Below the pieces are notes generated by a model. That model was given only the letters and a program-made list of their open reading frames with translations, was not told the origin of the DNA and ran no database searches. A stretch of 64,000 bases of DNA from Ashinkailepas kermadecensis (lineage: Eukaryota > Arthropoda > Thecostraca > Neolepadidae). Location of the stretch: NCBI GenBank assembly GCA_034440615.1, contig JAOTOM010004286.1, forward strand, positions 1 to 64,000, given 5' to 3'. Positions 33,469 to 44,690 of the stretch are shown here, one piece after another. Both the position numbers and the translations under genes were made by a program. How positions within the stretch are numbered: the first letter of the stretch is position 1; each line of letters opens with the position of its first letter.

Positions 33469-34648
33469 ATCATCCCGACTTGCGGTTTAGTTTTATGATC
33501 AACAATTAAGTATTAGTGGCGTTAGGATAATTCCCGAAGCTTCTCACTGAACATGTCCTGTGACATATATGCCTCCACTCACTTCTTGTAGCCGGGAGAC
33601 CAGCGAGATCCAGTGCCATTGTTTATCGTCTAAATCAGAACAACATGGTGATTGGATGATCGATGAATCGGAGATAACTTGTGATTTTTAACATTTCAGT
33701 GAAAGTCTGTATTGTTGACACTTGGATATGTGACAACATCAGCACCCCCCCCTCCGAACGTGCATGGTGCAGTGTACCGTGGCCACCGATCGCCGTTTCA
33801 ATCAGCTCTACCCGTCGCTTGGTCCCGGAGGTGTGTACAGGAACTGGAGTGAGGGTTGGGGCATTGAACACCCTCCCTTCCAATCAAAGGCGTTTAGCAG
33901 ACGCCCCAGTCGATGTAGAGTTCAATGCCAAACGACAATCGAGCATTGCTTGACCTCTGGCTATATTTACCTGCCTGTTCTGAGTCGATAACAATGAACA
34001 ATCTGAGTCGAGTCGATAACAATGGAAAAACGCCGCCGATGTGAATCTAGTTTCAATCGATAAAATTCACACCACTTGTGTTCGGTCAATCATACTGAGG
34101 TTTCTGCAGTTGTAAATTTTCCGGTTTTAGCGATTGCTAAAGTAAAAAGATTTTCCTCGGAATGTATTCATAATGACGCTGAAGAACATGTCATTGCGCC
34201 TTGCTTTGGGCTGTTATCTCACAAAACAAACAAACTCAATACACATATCGGATATCCGAAATTTATCCACAATGTCAATTATATTTTAGTTGAGAGAACC
34301 TGTTTTGTTGGTTACTTGGGCTAAATGGCGCTTCGAACAAAACATATAATTGTTTCGATCCCATCCTGGGTTGAGGATCGAGATGCCCATACCTACCTTT
34401 GAGTGCTGAAGATGAATATCCACTGTAAGTCTGTAGAATCTAACATTCTTAGGTAGGCGGTAAAATAGCACATGAATTACAATCATATGATTTCGTTGAA
34501 GGATCACCTGAATAACTTAGGTTTCGAATATGTACCCAATCAGGGGAACGGAAGACAATATAATACTTATTGTACGCTTCTTTTCGTGGCTATGTACATG
34601 CAATGTATTCCATGGCATATATGTTTTTTTAGTTCAAGTCAAACTTGA
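33469..34648. other. Intron sequence without recognised features
   Basis: I see no exon, RNA or repeat with clear boundaries. An isolated C-rich run near 33746 is noted. Confidence 0.45.
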
Positions 34649-35450
34649 TTAACCTCGGGACGATTAAGTCTCGGGGCGTTGATATACGCCCCTCCCCCTA
34701 AGGTTTTCCGCGGATATTCCAAGAATGGCACGAGACAGCGCGCCGAAATTTGGCATACTTTGTCTCGCATCAATTTGGCATGTTGGGTGAAAAAAAATTT
34801 AGGTCAGGTCATCTAGGGTCAACGAGTCAGTCAAGGACAAGTGAGGTCACCCCCAAAAAATTAAATCAGTCGTCACGCTTGAACGGATAAATATATTTGA
34901 ATGAAACTCAGTGTTTGCTGATCATTAGGGATGAAACAAGACACGCGAGAGGAATTTTTCAACGTTTCCGTTTTGATGACGTATTAGTTTTGCATATTTG
35001 CCCATTAAGGATAAAATCGAAGATTCTGGCTAAAGTAAGCATTTTTAGCAAGGAAAGTTGATTTCAAACAACGTTTTGCGGCCCGCTCTACCCATTAGAA
35101 ATATAAAAATTAAATTAAATTGAAAACTCAATATTTTGTTTTTGTTGTTTGTAAAATATCCCCAAAATGAACTCATGAACCAAAAACACACGAACAATAA
35201 ATGAACCAAAAACATGTCAGCTGTGATCACATAGTGGCGTCACTTTTTAGTGATAATATTTTGGGGGTGGTTTCGGACCCCGCTCGTCGAACGCTTTCCG
35301 ATGACACCTGTTTTATATTTTCGTGCGACGCTTAGTTTGAAGATTAGAGGGTGTATGTACCCCCACCCCCCTTCCCCCGAGTCGGAGTGTAAGGTTTTGA
35401 TCGGAAAGACTTAAGTTAAATTATATGTTAAATTTGGTTAAATGGGTTAA
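34649..35450 (+). mobile_element. piggyBac-like MITE, copy A (802 bp)
   Basis: It begins TTAACCTCGGG and ends GGGTTAA. It is similar along its length to 39303-40134, and its two ends resemble the left and right ends of the transposase-bearing element at 40131-44690. Shared landmarks include GCGCGCCGAAATTTGGCATA, CAGTCGTCACGCTT, and ATTTTCGTGCGACGCTTAGT near the right end. It has no coding capacity. It lies in exchanger intron 1, about 220 bp downstream of the exon 1 donor. Confidence 0.75.
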
Positions 35451-35668
35451 ATTAAACACACCAAATTTTTCAATGTTACGGCTCTGACAATCCCATTACA
35501 TTTTGGTATACACAGTCTTTCGGAAATGCTGGTGCCAATGACGGCACTAAGCTCCTATGGTAATTGCAGGTACCTCTCAAATCACGCGGTCAGAGAGCTC
35601 TGATAGTAATGTGGAACTTCCAGGTTATCCGACAATCCCATTCGGCAAGTGACACACGCCATACTCAC

Positions 35669-37595
35669 TCAGTCTCGTTGTTGTCGAAGATCATCTCTCC
35701 CTCGCAGTGCTCGTAGTCCTTGTTCGGCTTGGCCGTCCCCTCGATGGTAGTGAACGGTACGGCCACGCGACCTCGAGCGCCCGACCAGCGCACCACCTTG
35801 AGGTCGTACGTGCCGACCGACTCGACGATCTCGACGTCCTTCTCGCCGACGTTGAAGATGCCGCCGTGATCGTCGTCCAGGATCATGACGGTGGCGACGA
35901 ACGGCGCCGCCAGCTTCAGCTCGGGCTGCGAGAGGCGGCGGCGCGTGCTGCCGTTGCCCTGCGCCTTCAGCGGCGCGCCGTTCGGCTCGGCCAGTCGCAG
36001 GTTGGCCAGCTTCACGTAGAAGTGCTCGTCCTCCTCGAACAGGTCGTCGTCGATGACGGACACGCTGAACGTTTGCCGGCTGTCGCCGTGCCCGAAGAAG
36101 AGCGTGCCGGAGGCGGCGACGTAGTCGCCGCCGGCGCTGGCCGAGCCGTCCTCGGTGCGGTAGTCGACCAGCAGGCACTGACCTAGGTCGCCGCCTTCGC
36201 GCTTCACGGTCACTGTGAAGTCGCCCACCGACTCCATCACCGTGTAGTGGCCGGGATCGAAGAACACTTTGATCACGTGGTTGTCGTCCGCCGTGACGTC
36301 CTCCATATCGGCGGCGCCGTCCCTCTTCTCGGCCGGTAGTACATGCTTCGTCAGGCTGCCGCCGCTGCCCGTCAGCTTGCGTGTCGCCTGGATGCGGTAG
36401 AAGGCGCGTGACTTGGGTCCCTTGTTGAGGACCTCCTCGCGCGCCATCATCTCCAGCTGTTCCATGCCCATATTTGGGTGTTTTTTCCTCAGCTCTCGCA
36501 ATATGCCAATGTACTCACGTCGATTTTCTTCAAACTCTTTCACTGCTTCGTCCACGTGCTCCTCGTCCAGACGTTTCAGCTCTCCGCCCGTCGAAAAGTT
36601 CTTCTCCATCTCTCTGCCTTCGTGCTCAACAATGATGCCGCGCTTGTTCAGGCGGTACTCCTTGGACATGTACTTGTAGAAGAGCATCCGGCGGTCGGCA
36701 ATGTAGGCAGTTGCCACAGTGGCGGGGAAGAAACATAGCGTGAGCAGCGCCTCCCAGATCTCCACCACACCCGCACTGATCACAGCCAGAATCAAATATA
36801 GCCACACGTATGCGAAGAGGGACCAGGCACATGTCACGAAGAACACGCGCAGGTGTTTGATTTTGCGCACTTCGCCGTCTGGGATGACGTACACACAGAT
36901 GGCGACGATGACGAATAAGTTGAAGGCAGCACTTCCAACGATAGTACCCGGACCGAGAGCGCCTGCCTCGAAGTTCTTGGCGTATATTTCGATGATGGAG
37001 AGCAGAATCTCCGGTGCAGAAGAGCCCAGCGCCATCAGCGTCAGGTTGGCCACTGTCTCGTTCCAGACACGCACCACGATGATCTGCGTCTCGCCGTTGG
37101 GCCTCTTGACGGTGACCTCCTTCTCCTTAGACGTGATCACCTCGATGGAGGCCATGAAGCGGTCGGCCACGATCGACACGCCGATGAAGAAGTACATGAG
37201 CAACAAGAAGTAGACGAGCGCACGAGCAAACACGTCGCCGGTGCTGAGGTTCTCCTGCGGCTGCCACACGGGCAGGATGAGGCCCTTTGCGCAGCGCTGG
37301 CCGATGCCGGTGTCGTTGCCGGCGGGCGCATCGGTGGTCTGAGCGACGCTCAGGTGGCCGGCGGCCGCCACCAGAAGCAGCGGCAGCGACAGCGGCAGCG
37401 CGGCCATGGCCGGGGCTCGGCTCATCTGGCTGGCACGCTGGTCTCACGCATGCGGCAGGCACTCCAGCGGCCGTCTGGCGACCACGTGCGGCTGACGGCC
37501 GCCGCGCTACAAACACTTGCGCACGTGTCGCTGCAGCAGGCGGGCCGCGGCGCGACAGCTGTGACGCGCCACTGCCGCTGTCGGCCCGCCAACAC
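35669..37595 (-). CDS. Calx: Na+/Ca2+ exchanger, exon 1 (N-terminal membrane block, CBD1 and start of CBD2)
   Basis: Translation starts at the ATG ending at 37425, with an in-frame TGA seven codons upstream. Residues 1-29 form a signal peptide. Membrane helices follow, with the alpha-1 motif NLTLMALGSSAPEI at 127-140 and GSAAFNLFVI at 164-173. An XIP-like basic segment (RRMLFYKYMSKEYRLNKRG) lies at 245-263. CBD1 spans about 385-520 with acidic Ca2+ sites (DYRTEDG, IDDDLFEEDE, DDDHGG). CBD2 starts at about 521. The 586th codon is split by the donor ACTGA|GTGAGT. One large exon for this region is also seen in vertebrate NCX genes. A 5' acceptor is proposed at 37596 (TCTGCGTTTCAG), so 37426-37595 would be 5' UTR. 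Known role: plasma-membrane Ca2+ extrusion driven by the Na+ gradient. Confidence 0.96.
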
Positions 37596-38639
37596 CTGAA
37601 ACGCAGACAAATTGACGGTCGTTAGCTGCGAGCTAGGGAATATTCGCAGTGGTGGTGGGGCGCTCCCCGAAGAAGTGGCTCACTGTCGCAGGCGGAGATA
37701 GACGATGACGAGGTGAACGATGCTAAGTGCGCGCACTTGCCCAACTGTAGCAGCCGTTTTGTATGTTATTTGATTTGTGCATTTGCGTATTTCCTGGCCT
37801 TCTTTTAATAGGAAAGCCTGGGAGTCCAAGTTCCCCCGGTCCCTCCCAAGTGCCCCAAGGCCCCTACGATTTTGCTTCACTGGGGAGGGGGCACCGAAGA
37901 CAACTCCAACTTCTCGCAGACCAGATTGCTGGTGCCCACTGGTCAATCAATGCGTCCATGTCGAAGAGAAAATAGCAAGCCAAGTCCTTCTCACTCACGC
38001 AGCCTTAGATGCACCTATTGGAAGTCAATCTGCCAATCTGACAGGTCATGCTACCTTACATTGAGAGGTCATTGTGCCTCTTCGAAGCCTTCGAATACCC
38101 TCTTGCCGGTTCACCGTGCCCTTCTTGTAGCTCAGGTCGACCACTAGCCGGCTAGGGCGGGGCTTGGAAGCATCACAGGGGCCCTTCATGGCATAGAGTG
38201 CCTTTCAACAAAGTGGAATGCCCCTGCTGCTGTTCAAAGTAGCCCTTGCTGGCACCATAGTGCCTTTCTCGTAAGTCCCTCAGATGACTTAGATACGATC
38301 TTAGCAGGTTACGTTACCTTCAACCCAGATCAGTGTGCCCTTCTGAAGCCTTCGAATGCTGATTTGCTAGCTCACTCTGCCCCTCTGGCAACTTAAGTTA
38401 ATCACTGGATAAGCCAAGAATGATGGGCTACCATAAGATGTTTTTTTTCGCGTACATGCTGAATGTCATTGGCAATGGGTTCTATGTCACTGCCGTTAAC
38501 AATTGTCCTTCATTGCTGTTCAGTGCCGTTTTCGGCTTAAGATGTCCGTTTTTTTTCATATCCGAGTGTTATCTTAACGAAGCATCTCTTAGTGGGAAAT
38601 CGACAACTTTCACTAATATATATATGCACTCACACACAT
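37596..38639. other. Upstream flank or 5' UTR intron of the exchanger
   Basis: If the acceptor at 37596 is used, this is an intron with the promoter further right; otherwise it holds the promoter. I see no convincing TATA element or upstream exon. Degenerate ~100-bp repeats with GTGCC and CCTTCGAAT motifs recur between 38050 and 38390. Confidence 0.4.
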
Positions 38640-38908
<269 letters not shown>

Positions 38909-39302
38909 ACGCAGACTTTGTGTGGGCGGCAAGCCGAAAGTTGCAGTGCAGACGCAACGCGCTCATGTTTGCAACTTGACACCACTCATGCTCGCAGCTT
39001 GGTGCAAGGCAGTCGTCGTCGGGAGGGTGCCGAGTTGGCTCCGGCCGACTCGTCTCGCGGCGGGCGGCCGGCACACGCGTTCGGAGAATCCTGTTCTTGC
39101 AAAGTGATTGGCGCTTCGGTTAGGTCGATTTTTACCATTCCAATGGGATGGGATATGACTGAGGCTTGGAGGTTAGGAGTTAAGACAGCTAGTATGCCAC
39201 ACTTTGCAATTATACATTAATACAACCGAGGGTGAGAACATCTGGTGCCCCACATAAATATTTAAGCGAAGTACGTTTTTAAAACATCTGTGGGCTTGCA
39301 TC

Positions 39303-40134
39303 TTAACCCGCGCCGTTTCGGGTGGTCTCTTTAAACCGCCCCCAAGGTTATTCGCGGGCAATAAAAAAAAGCGCGCGGTAGCGCGCCGAAATTTGGCATA
39401 TCTGTTCCTACGTCAATTTGACATGTTATGTGAAATTTAGGTCAGGTCGTTCACGGACCCCGAGCTAATTAAGTTCAAATGTGGTCACCTCCAAGAATGT
39501 TCAACCAGTCGTCACGCTTTCACGGGTAAAGATATTTGAATGCGACTTTCAGCGTTTACTTATCTTTAGAGATGCATTAAAGTACACTAGGGCAATGTTT
39601 GCAATTTTGCGTTTTTGATGACTTACTTGTTTTACACATTTGCCTATTAGGGATGAAATTGCAGATTTGGGCTACGGTAAGCAATTTCTATGGGGATAAT
39701 TTTAATTAAAAGAACGTTTCTTGGTATGTTCTATCAATTAGAAACATAAAAAGTCAAAAAAATTGTGAAAACTCAAAATTTTGTAACGTAAAAAAATTTG
39801 GGCGGGCGAACATATTTGGACCAAGGTCCATTTCTATTCTTTCTATTCTGACACCAAATAAGTTTTGTTTTTCAAATATCAAAAATTAACTCCCCAGGGC
39901 ATACAACTTGACGCTAATCGTGACCACATATAACCCCTGGTGACGTCACATTTTGAGTTGATAAAAGGTTGGGTGTAGTTTCTGGCCATACTCGTCGAGC
40001 GCATTCCTATGACACCGCTTTCGGTTTCGTGCGATGCTTAATTTGGAGATTAGATAGTTATATAATAACCCCTCCCCAAAGACGGGGTAGGGGTGCATCT
40101 GTGAGCATCTGACCGGAATGACGGGATGGGTTAA
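39303..40134 (+). mobile_element. piggyBac-like MITE, copy B (832 bp)
   Basis: It begins TTAACCCGCGCCGTTTCGGG and ends GACGGGATGGGTTAA, so TTAA-CCC...GGG-TTAA ends are preserved. Similar to 34649-35450 over its full length, with the landmarks GCGCGCCGAAATTTGGCATA, CAGTCGTCACGCTT, and TTTCGTGCGATGCTTAATTT. No coding capacity. Its right TTAA (40131-40134) is shared with the left end of the transposase-bearing element. Confidence 0.82.
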
Positions 40135-40439
40135 CCCGCCCCGTCTCGGGGGTGTCTTTGACGACCCCCCCCCCACCAACAAGTTTTCCTAGGACAGCGG
40201 GAAAACGGCAGCGCGCAGCGCCGCGAAATAATCAGTACTTTTCTTTGATCTTTTTAGCGTCTGACCTGGCAGTTTCAACTTCAGGTCATGTGAGGTCATT
40301 GAGCTAGCTGAGGTCAAAGAGGACCACCTCCGAAAATGTTTCAAGATCGATAGCTCATACAAATGAAAAGATATTTCAATACAATGTGGCAGATGAGTAC
40401 ATCTGAGCAATGCCTACAAATCGTCTATCTCGGATTTTT

Positions 40440-41240
40440 GTTGGAGACTGGGTCAGTGACCTAAGGTCACGGTCAATTTTTGGTCCATTTCGGGACAATT
40501 TTCCCATTGTTGCAATATGTATACTCTTCAACCCACATTTTACCTTGGTATGTATGCAGAAGCATCAGGATAATTTCCTCATCCAATTTACTTAACCTTC
40601 GTGAAGTGACCTGAGGTCACGAGAAAATAGTGTACGCTAAGTGGGCTAGACCTATTTCGACACTCCTGTTTTTATGGTTTATTTCAAGGTATCAAGGATT
40701 GCATGGTATCAAAATTGCATTTCACGATCTAAATTACTCCCAGAAACCAAAACTATGAATCATACTCAAGGTCGAGGTCATCCTAGGTGATTGTGCTATG
40801 ACTGTTTCGTTGCATGAGGATCGATAGCTCATGCTCGCGAAAATATATTGAAATGAAGGCACCACATGACCACAACTTGGCAGTGATTACAACACATACC
40901 TTTAATTTGTGCTTGAGGTCAGGTCAGTGGCCTAAGGTCACTGCCACTTTGGTCCATTTTGCGTCAATGTGACTATTGTTGCAATATTTATACCTTGATG
41001 TCTACCTTTTTGGGCTTTGTATGCATGCTGAAGATTCAGAAGTTCTCTATCAAATTTGTTCGACCTCCGTCAATGACCTGAGGTCACGGTAAGGTAAAGG
41101 CCGCAATGTGAACCAAGTATATTTAGATACCCTTATTTGTTTGTTATATTTTCGAGTTCCATGGCCTAAACAGCATCAAATTACCCAATGCAACCAACAT
41201 GATAAATCATAGTCAAGGTCGAATTCATCCTAGGTCATCG
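40440..41240. repeat. Repeated AGGTCA-type palindromes in the piggyBac left arm
   Basis: GACCTAAGGTCA or GACCTGAGGTCA motifs occur near 40458, 40609, 40930 and 41077, together with CAAGGTCGA...CATCCTAGGT blocks at about 40768 and 41215. This suggests a diverged duplication of about 450-470 bp. Such subterminal repeats could be transposase-binding sites (inference). Confidence 0.6.
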
Positions 41241-41718
41241 TCGTATGACGGCAAATGCATACAAAATTGGTCGTGTAAACATCGACATGAACTATCGTCA
41301 CCTACTTTCCAAGCAAGGTACGTTGCTATGCAAAGTATCTGTGAACTCAATTTCATGTAGCCCTTGCCAGTGTGCAAATATACATGACAAACCACGATTC
41401 GACCAGGGAGAGAGTGGGCTGGCCATGCAACACGATAAGTAATCGAAAAATGTTCACGAAGTTAGGCTTGACTAGGGTGCGACAATATCCGACCCAGCGT
41501 CTGAGCGCACGTGTGGCGAAAGGCCATAACTATTATTTGCGTACTTCATCCGTAGGGACAGCATCCGTTCGCACGTGTGGGTTACACCTCTGTTTGCTTT
41601 CGTCCTCGCTCGCCGGTAAACATCACCTGGGTACAGTGTGTTCAGCACATGGCAAATGCACAGGCAGCTAGTTTCCCAAAGACGGTGGTGTGAGTAGCAC
41701 GCGTCTCCAGGGTCAAGA

Positions 41719-43710
41719 ATGTCTCACGTGCGCCACCTGACGCGCGAAGAGATAGTGCGTCTCATGACAGACTCGAGCAGCGGCTCGGAGTGCGGAGACG
41801 GGACAGAGTCGGAGTCTGACCATGTGGAAGCGCTGTCCAACAACGAAGAGGAAGGTAAAGCGTCGCTCCCGCCCCCACGGCCGTCACCCTCGCCATCACC
41901 GTAATCGCCATCATCGTCATCATCTCTTCCACCGCCGCCGCCGCCGCCACCGCCGCCGCCGTCGCTGCCGCCGTCTCAGCCGCCACAGCCGTCATCTACG
42001 CCGAGAAGGGCCCAACGCGAGCTGACAAAATCGCAACGAAAGCTGGATGGGGCTGATCTCCAGGAATTGAAGCAGGCACCTGCCACCTATGTGGTCCACA
42101 GGCGCGGCGATGCTCCTTCGGAGTGGACAACTCAGCCCGGGCCAGCCCACCGGCGTCGCGATGCAGCCAACCTCCTAACACAGCAACCCGGGCAGAAGAG
42201 CCGTGAAGCGAAAGCGCTGACAAAGGAACTCTCGTCTCAAGTCATAGAAAATGTGGTGCGTCACACCAACAAAAAGCTAGACATGCTTCGCCGACAGCAG
42301 CCTCAGAATGAGAAGATCGCTCATCTCGTAAAGTCGACAGATGTAGCCGAGATGACAGCATTTATCGACCTGGCGGTACTGCGCGGCACGCTTCCCAAGG
42401 AGCCGGAACGAGAGCTGTTCATCGGCCCCTGCGCTCCGCCGGAGTTCCGCGCCGCCATGTCCTACTTCAGGTACGCGCGGCTGATGTCAGCCATGGCACT
42501 GGACGACCCTGAAACACGGGCTGAGCGACGCATGGCCGATAGATTCTGCTTGGCTCGGGAGGTGTTTCAGGAAGTAGATGCGAACCTGTGGCGCCACTAC
42601 TCACCTAGCGAGTGCGTCACACTGGACGAAACTCTGGTAAAGTTCCGTGGACGGTGCGGATTCCGGGTGTACATGCCCTCCAAGCCTGACCGGTACGACA
42701 TTCTGATACGTGCTGTGGTCGATGCAAACACCAGATATATCTGGAAAATGTGGCCCTATGCTGGACGACCCGCTCGCCCGGATCTCGCTCCGCCCAACAT
42801 CCAGATATCGTCGGTGCCGGCACTGGTGCGTCACATGGTGTGTGATTTGGCCGACACCGGGCGCAACGTGACTATGGATCGCTATTATACCTCCATCGAT
42901 GTGATGGAGACGCTGCGCGACGACCTCAAGCTGTCGGAAGTCGGCACCCTGCGGGCCAACCGGCAGCTCCTGCCCCAGGAGCTGAAGTCAGCTGCCGGCC
43001 GCCAGCCCAACAGCACGGTGATCGTGCATAGGAACGAAGTGCAACTCGCATCTCATTGTCCCAGGGCTGGGAAGGTCGTCCTGGTGGCTTCCACGCAGCA
43101 TCGGCAGCCGCTGGTCGACAGGAAGAGCAGCAAACCGGAAATTGTGCTATATTGCAACAGCACGAAAGGGGACGTCGACAGATGCGACGCAATCTTGGCC
43201 AGCACCATGTGCCTCGCCCCTACACAACGGTGGCCAACGCGGGTGTTTATGTACCTGGTGGCCGTGGCAGGCCTCAACGGCTATCACATATTCTGTGAAG
43301 CGCAGCCCACAGCCGAGTGCTGCGACGACCACCACGGAGGGCGACGGCAGTACCTCAGACATTTCAGCGCCCAGCTCATTCGCCCGCACCTGGAGCAGCG
43401 CACCGCTCTGTACCGGAGTGGCGGTGTGCTGCAATTGCAAGCCCGACGAGCCCTCCAGCTGGCACTCAATCAGCATGTGGACCGGCCCGGGCCGTCTGGG
43501 GCCGCCCCTGACACCGCGCCGCCTGAGCCCGCCGCTAAGAAGGGCCGCTGCCGCTTGTGCATACAGGGGAGCCACGGCCGCGGCTACAAAAAAGGAAAAC
43601 ATCCTCAGATGGGTCACACCGTGCGCAGTGTGCCGACTTCCAGCCTGCACCGCCCACAGCACGACAATAAAAGTGTGTTCGGTCTGTGCAGCGCCTGGAG
43701 AGGCGAGTGA
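41719..43710 (+). pseudogene. piggyBac transposase with one nonsense codon and one frameshift
   Basis: From the ATG at 41719 the frame is open for 61 codons of acidic, Ser-rich N-terminus (MTDSSSGSECGDGTESESD). It meets TAA at 41902-41904 and continues open in the same frame to 43710. Unrelated proline and serine codons surround the stop. Counting from 41719, the DDE_Tnp_1_7 catalytic Asp residues are at about 303 (VTLDET), 387 (TMDRYYTS) and 487 (KGDVDRCD). The family blocks FRGRCGFRVYMPSKPDRYDI and NSTKGDVDRCD are well kept. Near the C-terminus, after RCRLCIQGSHGRGYKK, an A6 run (43588-43593) precedes a switch of reading frame. The Cys-rich tail (CxxC...CxxH...CxxC) is readable only in the next frame, to 43720. 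Initiation at the internal ATG 42067 would still give 547 codons. Confidence 0.9.
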
Positions 43711-44690
43711 CAGTGAGTAGCCGGTGTGCGAGGCCGCCATGTGGCGTGTGAGGCTGCCAGTGTACACATCATGTTGGTGGATTTTATCTCCTCATGCTTG
43801 TACATTTCATGATTGAATCCATGAACACGAGATTAGTGTGATATGAATGCATTCATGAGTGTACAAAGATATTGTCTCTGCAAGGAATGTAAACGACGGA
43901 GTAAGACGTACTATCAGTATGACTGGCATTGTAATTTATATCACGTACAAATCAGGTGCAAACTTTCTGATACAAAATACGATGCTCATAATCCAACAGT
44001 TTAACTGAAATTAAGCTTTGAACATTTTAACGTTCGAAGTTTTCCATTCACGATACGTCTTTTGTGTTTCAAAATACCTTCAGCTTTGTAATGAAACCCA
44101 AATTTGAGCCGAATGGCTAAAAATGACGTAGCTAGTGACATTATAAACTCGGAATTATAACGTCATTTTAGGAGGAGAGACGGAAGAGGGCTGTATGCTG
44201 TTGGTTCGAATCTTGGAGAGCTTTTATATGCTTTGCTTTTCATATGTATGCTTTTCATGTTCTAGCGACGCTTCGTTCCGAAGATCGAAGGGCCGTTTGG
44301 ATTCCCTTCTCTCCCGATTCCAAGAAATTGTCCCGAAAGTCCGATCCGGCGCTTGCCACTATATTTGTCCAACAGCAAATTTTACTTGGAAATCTTTACG
44401 CGTTGCATAATAAGCTATCAAATGGCGTGCATTTTAACTCCGTATCTATATCAGAAATGGAGATATGACATGTTCTTGAAAAGGAAGAAAAAATATTTAA
44501 GAACCGGAATTTTGAGTTTCAATTTTTTCAAACTAAAAATGGAGGACATTTTCGGCCCCTACTCGTCAAGTGCTTTCCTGTGACACCCGATACATTTTCG
44601 TGCGGCCCATAGTTTGGAAGATAGAGGGGGTCTTCATCACCCCCCCCCCTGCCCCCCCAAATGTTGGATGCAGTAGGATGATGGACAACT

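Larger units (their letters stand above)
40131..44690 (+). mobile_element. piggyBac element with transposase gene
   Basis: The left end, TTAACCCGCCCCGTCTCGGG, and the following 250 bp resemble the left parts of MITEs A and B. The region 44540-44670 (CTACTCGTCAAGTGCTTTCC, ATTTTCGTGCGGCCCATAGT, then a C-rich tract) resembles their right parts. A piggyBac transposase gene lies between, in the same orientation. The left arm contains repeated near-palindromes (TGACCTAAGGTCA, TGACCTGAGGTCA) about 150 bp apart or more. The exact right end (GGGTTAA) was not found, so the right boundary is approximate. Confidence 0.72.

Noticed and set aside
35669..37625. Antisense frames of 60-169 codons opposite exon 1.
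   Set aside because: They are shadows of a GC-rich coding exon whose sense product is unambiguous.
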